A DNA stretch of 64,000 nucleotides from Arthrobacter ipis (GTDB lineage Bacteria > Actinomycetota > Actinomycetes > Actinomycetales > Micrococcaceae): assembly GCF_014694315.1 (NCBI RefSeq), contig NZ_JAAOXD010000004.1, positions 223,967 through 287,966 on the forward strand, in the 5' to 3' direction. Positions 43,944 to 52,117 of this stretch are shown piece by piece. Both the position numbers and the translations under genes were made by a program. Position 1 is the stretch's first letter. The number at the start of each line of letters is the position of its first letter. Below the pieces are notes generated by a model. It was not told the origin of the DNA. It saw only the letters and a program-made list of their open reading frames with translations, and did not search any database.

Positions 43944-45118
43944 TGCTGCTCCTTTGACGCCTGCCAGGAGACAGGCAGCTCCTTGACTCCGTAAATGATG
44001 GTGCTGTCCATCCGTTCGAGGTGGGCTCCCGGGGTGAGGGTGAGTCCGGGGAGCCGGTCCAGAATGCCCTGCAGCGCGATCCTGGCTTCGAGCCTGGCCA
44101 GCGGGGCGCCGAGGCAGAAGTGGATGCCGTGGCCGAAGGCGAGATGCCGGTTTGGTGTCCGGTGGATGTCGAACTGTTCCGGCCGGTGGAACTGCCGCTC
44201 ATCGCGGTTGGCTGAACCGATCCAGGCAACCAGCGGGGCGCCGGCCGGTACCTGGACGTCACCCAGCGTGGTGTCAGCAGCCGTCACGCGGTACATCGAC
44301 TGGACGGGTGAGCGGTAGCGCAGCACTTCTTCTACGGCGTGGGAGAGCAGGGACGGCTCGGCGCGGAGCCGTTCCATCGTCCCGGGCTGTTCGGTGAAAC
44401 TGAGGACCGCGTTGCCGATCAGGTTGGTGGTGGTTTCGTTGCCGGCCACGAGCAGGAGGCTGCAGAAACCGAGCAGTTCGGCCACGCTCAGCTTCTGCCC
44501 GTCGATCTCGGCCGCGAGCAGGTTGCTGATCAGATCAGTTCCGGGCTGGCGCCTGCGGCGTTCGATGAGGGCCAGGAAGTACTCGGTCATTTCCCGGTTG
44601 GTGGCGCTGTGGTCGGCGTTCTGGGCGCCGGTCTGCGTCTGGCTGACGATCACATCGGACCAGTGCTTGAAGCGGCTGCGGTCCTCGGCGGGGATGCCCA
44701 TGAGCTCCGCGATCACGATTACCGGAAGCGGGTAGGCCAACTCGTCGATGAGGTCGGCCGATCCTTTGGAAGCGATCCCGTCCAGCAGCTCCTCCGTCAG
44801 GCTCGAGATCCGCGGTGCAAGGGCCTCCACTGCTTTCGGGGTGAACGCCTGGGTCACGAGGGAGCGCAACTGCCGGTGCCGGGGCGGGTCGGCGGTGATC
44901 AGGCTCGCCGCGAACAGCTGGCCCGTCTCGGATGGATCGTCGCCTCCCATCCTCGACGAGAACGTCCCGTGTTCGGACAACACCCGCTGGACGTCGTCGT
45001 ACCTGAAGACCTGCCAGCTTCCGGATGCCTCGTCCCGGAACACGGGGGCGGACTCCCGCATCTTTTCGTACTGCGGGAAGGGATCCAGCGAAGGCCCGTC
45101 ACTGTTCATGGAGTCCAT
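43940..45118 (-). CDS. Cytochrome P450
   Basis: 392 residues from ATG 45118 (ATG 45109 is an alternative). Typical soluble bacterial P450: I-helix LLLVAGNETTTNLIG, EXXR in VEEVLRYRSP, heme loop AFGHGIHFCLGAPLARLEA with Cys335. The oxygen-binding Thr and acidic partner lie in GNETTT. Electron donors (ferredoxin and reductase) are not in the neighbourhood. It sits between an AEC transporter gene and a coupled SnoaL-like gene, in an operon facing a TetR regulator. Substrate unknown; a small organic acid or terpenoid imported by the AEC protein is conceivable. Confidence 0.95.
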   Translation of the reverse strand: MDSMNSDGPSLDPFPQYEKMRESAPVFRDEASGSWQVFRYDDVQRVLSEHGTFSSRMGGDDPSETGQLFAASLITADPPRHRQLRSLVTQAFTPKAVEALAPRISSLTEELLDGIASKGSADLIDELAYPLPVIVIAELMGIPAEDRSRFKHWSDVIVSQTQTGAQNADHSATNREMTEYFLALIERRRRQPGTDLISNLLAAEIDGQKLSVAELLGFCSLLLVAGNETTTNLIGNAVLSFTEQPGTMERLRAEPSLLSHAVEEVLRYRSPVQSMYRVTAADTTLGDVQVPAGAPLVAWIGSANRDERQFHRPEQFDIHRTPNRHLAFGHGIHFCLGAPLARLEARIALQGILDRLPGLTLTPGAHLERMDSTIIYGVKELPVSWQASKEQQ

Positions 45119-45167
45119 GGCAGAGTTTATTCCGGGAATGCGCCAGCCGTCAGTAGCTGGGCAGGAC

Positions 45168-46091
45168 TCAGCCAAACAGCCAGGCGGCCCCCAGAAGCAG
45201 GGGGATTGCCAAAGCCGAGGTAATGACGGCCGTGGATTGCGCGAGGTTCTGGCCCACGCCGTACCGGACAGCGTAAAGAACCACGTTCTGCCCGGTGGGA
45301 AGGATCGCGCAGGCCGTGACAACGAAGGTGCTGAAGGTATCGAGGTGGAACACAAACACGGCCAGCAGCCACGCGAGAGCCGGCTGGACGGCCGACTTGA
45401 GAATGACCGCGAACAGCGTGGGGACGCGGTCCACCGAGTCTTGGCGCGGTGAGAGGCCGTGGAGCGACATGCCGAAGATGATCAGCATCAGCGGGACCGT
45501 CAGCTGGGCCACCAGCTTCAGGGGATCCAGCACCAGGGCAGGAAGCTGAATCCCGGCCGCGCTGACGATGACGCCGAGGATGGCCGCCACCGTGACGGGG
45601 TTGCGCAGGGGAGTGGACAGGATGCTCCACACAGACGTCCTTTTCCCCTCAGGATCGGTCAGGTCCAGGATGGTCAGCGCAACCGGGGTTACCAGCGCCA
45701 GTTGGAACAGCATGATCGGCGTGACGAACGTGGCACTGCCGAGAATGTACAGGGACAGCGGAACGCCGAGGTTCGTGGAATTGACGATTCCCGTGGCCAG
45801 CGCGCCGACGGTGGTGCGCCGGACGCCCCACCTGCCGATTGCCCCGCTGAGCGCGAACAGCGCCATGCAGCAAAGTGCGGTGACAACGGAGATGAGGCCT
45901 GTCTGGCTGAGGACTTCGGAGATATGCCGGGAAGCGATGGTGGAAAACATCAGGCTTGGCAGCCCGGCCATGAAGGTCAGGGTGGACAGCACCTTCGTCC
46001 CGTGCGGCCCAAGGGCGTTTGTCCGGGCCAAAATGTAGCCGACGAGCAGGACCATGCCCACCACAAAGAATCCCTTTAAGACTCCATCCAA
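45168..46091 (-). CDS. AEC family transporter
   Basis: 307 residues with about ten spans. Recognisable segments include ALATGIVNSTNLGVPLSLYI and TACAILPTGQNVVLYAVRYG, the two pseudo-symmetric helix-break regions. It is a diverged relative of the carrier at 15420-16340. The start is TTG 46091 with GAGGA upstream, as no ATG or GTG is placed suitably. It is the first gene of the AEC-P450-SnoaL operon and may move the P450 substrate or product. The gap to the P450 gene is 49 bp. Confidence 0.87.
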   Translation of the reverse strand: MDGVLKGFFVVGMVLLVGYILARTNALGPHGTKVLSTLTFMAGLPSLMFSTIASRHISEVLSQTGLISVVTALCCMALFALSGAIGRWGVRRTTVGALATGIVNSTNLGVPLSLYILGSATFVTPIMLFQLALVTPVALTILDLTDPEGKRTSVWSILSTPLRNPVTVAAILGVIVSAAGIQLPALVLDPLKLVAQLTVPLMLIIFGMSLHGLSPRQDSVDRVPTLFAVILKSAVQPALAWLLAVFVFHLDTFSTFVVTACAILPTGQNVVLYAVRYGVGQNLAQSTAVITSALAIPLLLGAAWLFG

Positions 46092-46149
46092 GCCGCTGTC
46101 CTCGCTGCTCTGTTTCCGCCTTACGACGCCGGATGGTCGGGGCTTATCT

Positions 46150-46163
46150 AAGACTATAGTGTT
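46150..46163. promoter_or_regulatory. Candidate TetR operator upstream of the AEC-P450 operon
   Basis: AAGACTATAGTGTT is symmetric at 12 of 14 positions around ACTATAGT. It lies ~60 bp upstream of the AEC start. The same core, AGAC-T/G-ATAGT, recurs at 46870-46879, 28 bp upstream of the tetR start codon. Confidence 0.55.
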
Positions 46164-46212
46164 ATTTAGCGCTGGTTGGTGTTAGGAAAGGCGTGCGGCC
46201 CAGGGTGGCCGG

Positions 46213-46842
46213 TCAGTCTTCCGTGCTGCGCAATCCCTGAATGGCGCTCCAGTAGAGGCGGCTGCACCGCTGCACGAGTTGCTCGTCAGGCATGCTTGCC
46301 ACCGCCCGGAAATCCATGATCTCCCTGGAGTTGAACATGGCATTGAAGAGGGAAAGCGCGTAAGGAAGCTGGTCCCCGTCGATGTTGGCTTCCTCGAGCA
46401 ACTCCCGGACGGGTGGCCCCCATACACGTTCCAGTGCATGGGCGTGGGGTTCGCCGGCCTGCAGTCTGGTGAGGAACCCTTCGCGGGAACGGACAAGAAC
46501 CATGGCGGGTCCGTACTCGGCCACGACCTTGAGCCATTGCGCCATGGTGTCCTTGAAGAGCTCCATTCCGGTACTTTCCAGGCTATTCGTCGACTCGTAA
46601 AGCTCGTCAATGACGCTCAGCATGAACTTGCGGTGAAGCTCATCGAGCGTTGGAAAGTACCGGTAGGCCGTGGCAAGGGAGAGGCCCGCGCGTTCTGCCA
46701 CGGCGGGCATAGTTGCCGAGTCCGGGTTTTCGCGGAGAAGCTCGCCGACAGCTACCACGAGTTCCTGCTGGTTGCGGATCGAATCCTGCCGGAGGCGGCG
46801 CTGCCGCGGCGCGGCTTCTGGCTTCACGTCGTGCCCCTCCAT
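46213..46842 (-). CDS. TetR family transcriptional regulator
   Basis: 209 residues from ATG 46842, the most plausible start (a longer frame adds an unstructured tail). The helix-turn-helix is ATMPAVAERAGLSLATAYRY, then FPTLDELHRKFM. The ligand domain is all-helical and not specific. The gene lies upstream of the AEC-P450-SnoaL operon on the same strand, with ~120 bp between; the operator core found at the operon promoter also lies before this gene, consistent with control of both promoters. Confidence 0.9.
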   Translation of the reverse strand: MEGHDVKPEAAPRQRRLRQDSIRNQQELVVAVGELLRENPDSATMPAVAERAGLSLATAYRYFPTLDELHRKFMLSVIDELYESTNSLESTGMELFKDTMAQWLKVVAEYGPAMVLVRSREGFLTRLQAGEPHAHALERVWGPPVRELLEEANIDGDQLPYALSLFNAMFNSREIMDFRAVASMPDEQLVQRCSRLYWSAIQGLRSTED

Positions 46843-46869
46843 CGGTTGACGTCGATCAGTGCTCTGTTT

Positions 46870-46879
46870 AGACGATAGT
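46870..46879. promoter_or_regulatory. Candidate TetR operator at its own promoter
   Basis: AGACGATAGT, with partly symmetric GAC/GTC ends, matches the core of the site at 46151-46160 (AGACTATAGT) at 9 of 10 positions. It is upstream of the tetR-type gene ending at 46213. Confidence 0.45.
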
Positions 46880-46981
46880 CCAGCGTTCGCGCACCCAGAA
46901 AAGACGGGTTCCCCGCCAAATCGCGGGAACCCGTCCTTTCGGTACTGCGGCCAAGCCGGAGCCGGTTCCACCTAGACCTCG

Positions 46982-47188
46982 CTACAGACCGAGGCCCCCC
47001 AGCTTGTCCCCCAACCCACCGGGAAGCTTGCCGAGCAGGTCTGCAGGATTGATGCCGAGCTTGGAGAGCAGCCCTGCGTGCTGGTCGGTGTCCACCTGGT
47101 CCGGCAGCTCATTTTCGGCCTGGGCGGCCTTGTCGTTGTCGCCTCGGGACTTGAGGAATTCGAGGATCTGGGACTTGTCGATCTGCAT
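46982..47188 (-). CDS. Small conserved hypothetical protein
   Basis: 68 residues from ATG 47188, with AAAGGAG upstream. The pattern MQIDKSQILEFLKSRGDNDK, then ELPDQVDTDQHAGLLSKLGI and a Gly/Leu-rich C-terminus (KLPGGLGDKLGGLGL) recurs in many actinobacteria, with no assigned function. The N-terminus is helical and charged, while the end is flexible. A single-gene unit. Confidence 0.8.
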   Translation of the reverse strand: MQIDKSQILEFLKSRGDNDKAAQAENELPDQVDTDQHAGLLSKLGINPADLLGKLPGGLGDKLGGLGL

Positions 47189-47297
47189 GGTGTTCTCCTT
47201 TGCGATTTCGGGAACTGCTAAGGGTGCTTACTACCTTCGCCGAAAAAGGCATGCCGAACAAGTGCCGGGCAGGAACCTGTGACCGAGGAACCGCAGA

Positions 47298-47765
47298 CTA
47301 GGCCGGCCGGCTCCCGACGGCTGAAGCCAGGGACGCCAGGCCCTTCTCGAAGTCGCCGCCCACCATCTTGTCCATGTTCATGAACAGCGCAAAGACCTTG
47401 CCGATGCCCTTGTGCTCGCCCACCATGGTCCAGGTGACCCGGGTTCCTCCACCCTCCGGAGCGAACGTAAAGGCAGTGGGGTTGACTGCGTGGAAAGGCT
47501 TGGTGAACTCGAGCCGGATTCGAACGACGTCCGCTTCCTTCGACTCGACGATCTCCATGGTGCCGGCACCTGCTTTGCGGTTGCCGCTCCAGGCATACTT
47601 GGCACCGACGCCGGCTTCCGCGCCGGAGTAGGTCCGCTTCATGTCCGGGTCCACGGACTCCCAAGGCGACCACTTGGGCCACCCGCGGAAGCTGTTGACC
47701 AGCGGAAACACGTCCTTGGCCGGGGCGGGGATGACAGTGCTGCGCGTGACTGAGTACGTTGACAT
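47298..47765 (-). CDS. SRPBCC (START-like) family protein
   Basis: 155 residues, helix-grip fold of the polyketide cyclase/dehydrase-like group. First strand YSVTRSTVIPAPAKDVFPLV, then FRGWPKWSPWESVDPDMKRT and the C-terminal FEKGLASLASAV helix are typical. It probably binds a hydrophobic ligand in its central cavity; the specific ligand is unknown. It is an independent gene with start ATG 47765. Confidence 0.9.
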   Translation of the reverse strand: MSTYSVTRSTVIPAPAKDVFPLVNSFRGWPKWSPWESVDPDMKRTYSGAEAGVGAKYAWSGNRKAGAGTMEIVESKEADVVRIRLEFTKPFHAVNPTAFTFAPEGGGTRVTWTMVGEHKGIGKVFALFMNMDKMVGGDFEKGLASLASAVGSRPA

Positions 47766-47842
47766 GGGCCCATCCTATGGCTGGCTCCTCCAACCGGCCC
47801 GCTGCAACCCGGGGAAACAGCGGGCCGTTATCGTAGCCGCCG

Positions 47843-48313
47843 CTAGCTGCGGGCGGCGGCGTCGCCGGAGCCCTGCGGACCGCCGCGCCCGCCGGGACCG
47901 CCGAAGCCCTCCTCGGTGCCGGTAACTGCGAAGTTCGCATCGAGCAACACGGTGGCGTGGGTGCCGTCCGCCTTGCTGATGTGGGCTTCGTAGGTAGCGC
48001 CGTCGGCGTCGGTTTCCATCCGCTCTATGGTGGCGCCGGGCTGGGCGGCCTTGACGGCGGCCTCGACCTTGGCCGCGGTATCGCCGGTCAGGATTTCCTC
48101 GGTCTTCCCGTTCGCCTGGTGCTGGCCCCGGGCTTCGCCGCTGTTACCGCCGCCGCTGCCACCGGCGTCACCGTAGCCGCCCTGTGCGTACGTCGACGTC
48201 GAGGATGCCGTGCTGCTGTCCGCCATGGCGGGGAGGGCTGCCGCGCCGATTGCCCCGCCTCCGACGGCGGCGGCAAGGACTATCCCTGCCGTCGTCTTGT
48301 TGATCTTGGCCAT
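47843..48313 (-). CDS. Secreted PepSY-like domain protein
   Basis: 156 residues with signal peptide (TAGIVLAAAVGGGAIGAAAL, cleavage near AMA). A Gly/Ser-rich linker comes before a single PepSY-like domain: EEILTGDTAAKVEAAVKAAQ, then ATIERMETDADGATYEAHIS and ATVLLDANFAVTGTEEG. The C-terminus is Gly-rich. PepSY domains often inhibit peptidases, though the target here is unknown. The start ATG 48313 has AGGAG upstream. It is downstream of a membrane-protein gene on the same strand, with hairpins in the gap. Confidence 0.85.
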   Translation of the reverse strand: MAKINKTTAGIVLAAAVGGGAIGAAALPAMADSSTASSTSTYAQGGYGDAGGSGGGNSGEARGQHQANGKTEEILTGDTAAKVEAAVKAAQPGATIERMETDADGATYEAHISKADGTHATVLLDANFAVTGTEEGFGGPGGRGGPQGSGDAAARS

Positions 48314-48354
48314 TGTGAATCTCCTATTCTCCGGGCCCGGCGAAAGACCGGGCG

Positions 48355-48370
48355 GGCCGCTGGTGCGGCC
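48355..48370 (-). terminator. Hairpin between the membrane-protein and PepSY genes
   Basis: GGCCGC and GCGGCC pair perfectly around TGGT, 36 bp after the upstream gene's stop; a second short stem (CCCGG/CCGGG, 48336-48352) follows. Terminator or leader structure of the PepSY gene. Confidence 0.4.
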
Positions 48371-48406
48371 TGGGAAAATAGTCCGATTCGGGTGTGTGAT
48401 GCGGCT

Positions 48407-49048
48407 TCACCGCCGCTGTGCTGTGCCTGTGAACCTCGTGCCTGTGAAAGGTGCCGGCCGCAGGCTGGCCGGGACTCCCGCTGCGGCTTCCGCGCGGTCC
48501 AGCGCCTGGCCGAGGCGGTCTACGGCATGCGGATACCCGGAGTCCCAGGCAGTTTTCAGCGTCTCCGCCTCCCGCAGGGCCTTCACAAAATCAGCGGTCT
48601 CAGGCCGTGCGACGTCCGCGAGGTCCGGATAGCTGATGGCGAGTGCGGGGTCCAGCTCGTAGCGCGCCCAGCGCCCCAGGATCTCTTCATGCACGACGGC
48701 CGCCGCCCGGCACAGCGGGCCGTCCACCCGCCGGCGCCGCCGGGTTTCGTACCAGGTGAGCACCGCAGGACTGCTGCGGTAGGCGGCAATGGCGCTCACC
48801 CCTGCCACGGCGGCCAGGGCAAGGCCCGCAGGCGGCGAGGCAACCGCTGGGATGAGCAGGGCCGGGGCTATCACCACCGCGCCGCCGAAAAGGTCCCAGA
48901 ACAGCAGGTCTGGACTGTCGCCGTCGGACGCCTTCAAGTGGTGGCGCACGACGATAACCGTGCAGGCGACGGCGGCCGCCAGGACTGCGCTCCAGAGGAC
49001 CAGTTGCAGCAGCCCCAACGGGGCGGCTTCGGAAACTGCGGGCACCAC
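48407..49048 (-). CDS. Hypothetical membrane protein
   Basis: 213 residues from GTG 49048, with GGGAGG upstream. About three hydrophobic spans lie in the first ~90 residues (LLQLVLWSAVLAAAVACTVI, FGGAVVIAPALLIPAVA, GLALAAVAGVSAIAAY). A charged helical cytoplasmic domain of ~120 residues follows (YETRRRRRVDGPL, DLADVARPETADFVKALREA). No family is recognised. The open frame continues far upstream to 50161, but that part is antisense to two good genes and is not coding. Codon bias in the called part is normal. Confidence 0.7.
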   Translation of the reverse strand: MVPAVSEAAPLGLLQLVLWSAVLAAAVACTVIVVRHHLKASDGDSPDLLFWDLFGGAVVIAPALLIPAVASPPAGLALAAVAGVSAIAAYRSSPAVLTWYETRRRRRVDGPLCRAAAVVHEEILGRWARYELDPALAISYPDLADVARPETADFVKALREAETLKTAWDSGYPHAVDRLGQALDRAEAAAGVPASLRPAPFTGTRFTGTAQRR

Positions 49049-49168
49049 TGCACCTCCCAAGGACGGGCGCTGCCCGGCAATTCGGGCCGCACTTAAATTG
49101 CAGCCCCTATCGCGGCGCAGGTCAACGGGCGGTTTGCAGCGGCGGCCGTGCGGCGTAGCGTAGGCGCC

Positions 49169-49546
49169 ATGCGACTCAAAATGTGCAGCATCCACGTCCA
49201 GGACCCTGCCGCGGCACACTCCTTTTACACGGAGACCCTCGGCTTCGACACGCTCATGGCCATGCCCGAGCACAACCTCTTCATCGTCAAGGACCCCGGG
49301 GCGGCTTCCGGTGCTGGCCTGCTGCTGGAGCCCAGCGACAACCCAATCGCCTCCGCGTACAGCAAGGGACTGTACGACGCCGGGATCCCCGCCATCGTCT
49401 TTGGCGCACCGGACGTCAAAGCCGAGTATGAGCGCCTGTCCGCCGCCGGAGTCCGGTTCCGGGGCGAGCCTGCCGAGGACCCCTTCGGGATCACCGCAGT
49501 GTTCGACGACGGCTGCGGCAACTACATCCAGCTGCACCAGGACTAG
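49169..49546 (+). CDS. VOC (glyoxalase/bleomycin-resistance fold) family protein
   Basis: 125 residues from ATG 49169. A single VOC domain: MCSIHVQDPAAAHSFYTETL at the start, LLLEPSDN, and GVRFRGEPAEDPFGITAVFD, DGCGNYIQLHQD at the end; the last part carries the conserved Glu/Gln metal-ligand strand. His in SIHV, and the terminal H or Q, may bind a metal. It may be a dioxygenase or glyoxalase-like lyase; substrate unknown. Next gene starts 6 bp later. Confidence 0.92.
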   Translation: MRLKMCSIHVQDPAAAHSFYTETLGFDTLMAMPEHNLFIVKDPGAASGAGLLLEPSDNPIASAYSKGLYDAGIPAIVFGAPDVKAEYERLSAAGVRFRGEPAEDPFGITAVFDDGCGNYIQLHQD

Positions 49547-49552
49547 CACTGA

Positions 49553-50575
49553 ATGGACGCCGCTGACGCCCTCAACGAGATCGCCTTCTGGCTCGAGCGC
49601 TCCGCCGCGCCGACGTTCAAGGTCCAGGCCTTCCGGAAGGCGGCCGGCGTCATCAGCGGACTGACGCCGGACGAGGTGGCGGAGCGCGCCCGTGACGGCA
49701 GGCTCAAACGGACGAAAGGGATCGGCGAAACCACCTTCGCTGTCATCCGGCAGGCTGTGGACGGCGGTGTGCCCGACTATCTGGAAAAGCTGCGGCAGGG
49801 CGGCGCCAAGCCACTGGCCGCCGGGGGAGACGGGCTCCGCGCGCAGCTCCGCGGCGACCTGCACAGCCACAGTGACTGGTCCGACGGCGGTTCCCCGCCG
49901 GAGCTGATGGCCGCCGCCGCCCGGCACCTGGGCCGCGACTACCTCGCCCTGACGGACCACTCGCCGAACCTGAAGATCGCGAACGGGCTGACTGCCGAGC
50001 GGCTCACCAAGCAGCTGGACGTGGTGGCCGGGCTGAACGGCGACGCCGACGGCGGGTTCCGGCTCCTGTCCGGCATCGAAGTGGACATCCTGGAAAACGG
50101 CGAGCTGGACCAGACGCCTGAGATGCTGGACCGGCTGGACGTGGTGGTGGCCAGCGTGCACTCCAAGCTCCGCTCAGACCGGCGCACCATGACGGAGCGG
50201 ATGCTCGGCGGCATCTCCGATCCCCACACCAACGTGCTTGGCCACTGCACCGGCCGCTTGCTGCAGGGGTCACGCGGAACCCGTCCCGAGTCCGAATTCG
50301 ATGCCGAGCGGATCTTTGCGGCCTGCGCGGAAGCCAATGTCGCCGTCGAAATCAACTCCCGGCCGGAACGGCAGGACCCGCCGGACAACCTGATGCAGCT
50401 GGCGCTCGAGGCCGGCTGCCTTTTCAGCATCGACAGCGACGCCCACGCACCGGGACAGCTCGACTTCCTGCAGTACGGCGCCGAGCGTGCCGAACGCAAT
50501 GGGGTTCCGGCTGAACGCATCATCACAACGTGGCTGCTGGACCGGCTGCTGGAGTGGTTGAACAGCAGGAACTAG
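49553..50575 (+). CDS. PHP-domain phosphoesterase with helix-hairpin-helix N-terminus (PolX-like)
   Basis: 340 residues. Residues 1-80 resemble the PolX helix-hairpin-helix DNA-binding part (ALNEIAFWLERSAAPTFKVQ, LKRTKGIGETTFAVI). The PHP domain follows, with metal-ligand motifs LRGDLHSHSDWSDG, YLALTDHSPNL, LSGIEVDILENG, VVVASVHSKL, LGHCTGRLL and SIDSDAHAP. The nucleotidyltransferase palm of PolX is missing. It probably acts as a nuclease or phosphatase, perhaps in DNA repair. The start codon is an ATG immediately downstream of the VOC gene, so they may be co-transcribed. Confidence 0.88.
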   Translation: MDAADALNEIAFWLERSAAPTFKVQAFRKAAGVISGLTPDEVAERARDGRLKRTKGIGETTFAVIRQAVDGGVPDYLEKLRQGGAKPLAAGGDGLRAQLRGDLHSHSDWSDGGSPPELMAAAARHLGRDYLALTDHSPNLKIANGLTAERLTKQLDVVAGLNGDADGGFRLLSGIEVDILENGELDQTPEMLDRLDVVVASVHSKLRSDRRTMTERMLGGISDPHTNVLGHCTGRLLQGSRGTRPESEFDAERIFAACAEANVAVEINSRPERQDPPDNLMQLALEAGCLFSIDSDAHAPGQLDFLQYGAERAERNGVPAERIITTWLLDRLLEWLNSRN

Positions 50576-50703
50576 CGGCAGTCACTGGAAGGTTGCGCTC
50601 GCTCAAGAATTAGTAAGCATAATGACTATCTGCTGGCGGAGTGGTACACCTTAACTGTTCCGCCGAGGAACCGGCGGACCCGTCTCCCGTTGCGAGGTGC
50701 ACC

Positions 50704-52086
50704 ATGACCGCTATGAATCCGGCGAACCATCTGGACGAACTGGGCCACCGGACCCTCCGAAAAGTGCGCGGCCGCCTCATGCCGCTCATTGTGCTGCTTT
50801 ACTTCGTTGCCTATCTCGACCGGAACAACGTCGGCTTCGCCAAGCTGACCATGAGCGAGGACATCGGCCTGAGCGCCGCGGCCTATGGCCTCGGTGCAGG
50901 CATGTTCTTCATCGGCTACGCGCTGCTGGAGATCCCCAGCAACGCCGGCATGTACAGGTTCGGCGCCCGGAAGTGGATAGCCCGCATCCTGATCTCGTGG
51001 GGCATCTTCGCCACGGCCATGGCGCTGGTGAACGGGGAGACCACCTTCTACATCATCCGCTTCCTGCTCGGCGCGGCCGAGGCCGGCTTCTTCCCGGCCA
51101 TCCTCTTCTTCCTGACCCTTTGGTTCCCCGCCCAGCAGCGAGTGCTGGTGCTGGGCATCTTCATCCTCGCCCAGCCAGTCTCGAATGCGCTCGGCGCCCC
51201 GGTGTCCGGCCTTCTGCTGCAGATGGAAGGCGTCGCGGGCCTGCACGGCTGGCAGTGGCTGTACATCATTGAGGGCATCCCGGCCATCCTCCTCGGCCTC
51301 CTGACCCCGGTCCTCATGACTGACCGGCCAAGCCATGCCCACTGGCTCGCCGCGGACGAGCGGGAATGGCTCACCCGGACCATGGACGCGGAACTCGCCC
51401 ACAAGCAAAAGGGCCAGCCGCACCACTTCCTCGCCGGCCTGAAGGATTCCCGGACCATCGCCTACTCGGCGCTGTACTTCGGCCTGGTCTGCGGCATCTA
51501 CGGCCTGGGCCTGTGGATGCCTACAATCGTGGCCGCGCTCGGCAAGTTCACCACCACGGAGGTGGGCTTCATCGTCGCCATCCCGTACACCATCGCCGCC
51601 GTGTTCGTCTACTACTGGGGCCGCCGGTCCGACCGCACCGGAAACCGCGTCATGCACGCCAGCATCAGCATGGTGATGGCCGCCGTCGGCCTGGTGGCTG
51701 CCGGCAGCCTGGTGCAGGTCAACGCCATCCTGGCCCTGATCGCACTGACCCTCGCGGCCATGGGCATCTACTCCGCCATCGCCCCGTTCCTGGCGATGCC
51801 GTCCACCGCACTGGTGGGAGCGGCCGCCGCGGCCGGCCTCGCGATGGTGAACTCACTCGGCAACCTCGGCGGCTTCGTGGCGCCGTACATCGTGGGCGTG
51901 CTCAATGATGCCACCGGCGACAACCGTTCCGGCCTGCTGTTCCTGGCCGCCTGCCTCGCTGTTACCGCCGTCGCCACCTTCCTGTACGCCCGCAAACGTC
52001 CCGAAGGGCACGTGAAGCCGGGCACCCACGCTGCTGTCGGTGAAGAAGCAGTCGCTGCCGACGAGTTCGACGACACCAAGTACTGA
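50704..52086 (+). CDS. MFS transporter, anion:cation symporter family
   Basis: 460 residues, twelve spans, from ATG 50704 with GAGGTG upstream. ACS-family signature: LYFVAYLDRNNVGFAKLTMS at span 1 and GAAEAGFFPAILFFLTLWFP at span 4. ACS members carry sugar acids (glucarate, tartrate, hexuronate, phthalate). Together with the SDR and the DUF1537-PdxA2 protein nearby it likely imports a four-carbon acid sugar such as threonate or erythronate. The C-terminus is acidic. TTGCGC at 50593 upstream resembles the boxes at 55342-55379. Confidence 0.93.
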   Translation: MTAMNPANHLDELGHRTLRKVRGRLMPLIVLLYFVAYLDRNNVGFAKLTMSEDIGLSAAAYGLGAGMFFIGYALLEIPSNAGMYRFGARKWIARILISWGIFATAMALVNGETTFYIIRFLLGAAEAGFFPAILFFLTLWFPAQQRVLVLGIFILAQPVSNALGAPVSGLLLQMEGVAGLHGWQWLYIIEGIPAILLGLLTPVLMTDRPSHAHWLAADEREWLTRTMDAELAHKQKGQPHHFLAGLKDSRTIAYSALYFGLVCGIYGLGLWMPTIVAALGKFTTTEVGFIVAIPYTIAAVFVYYWGRRSDRTGNRVMHASISMVMAAVGLVAAGSLVQVNAILALIALTLAAMGIYSAIAPFLAMPSTALVGAAAAAGLAMVNSLGNLGGFVAPYIVGVLNDATGDNRSGLLFLAACLAVTAVATFLYARKRPEGHVKPGTHAAVGEEAVAADEFDDTKY

Positions 52087-52117
52087 CACTGCAGCAAACG
52101 ACGAGGGGATCACTGAC

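Noticed and set aside
49049..50161. Upstream extension of the minus-strand frame that ends at 48407
   Set aside because: This part is antisense to the VOC and PHP genes, which have clear domains; the real gene starts at GTG 49048 with a good ribosome site.
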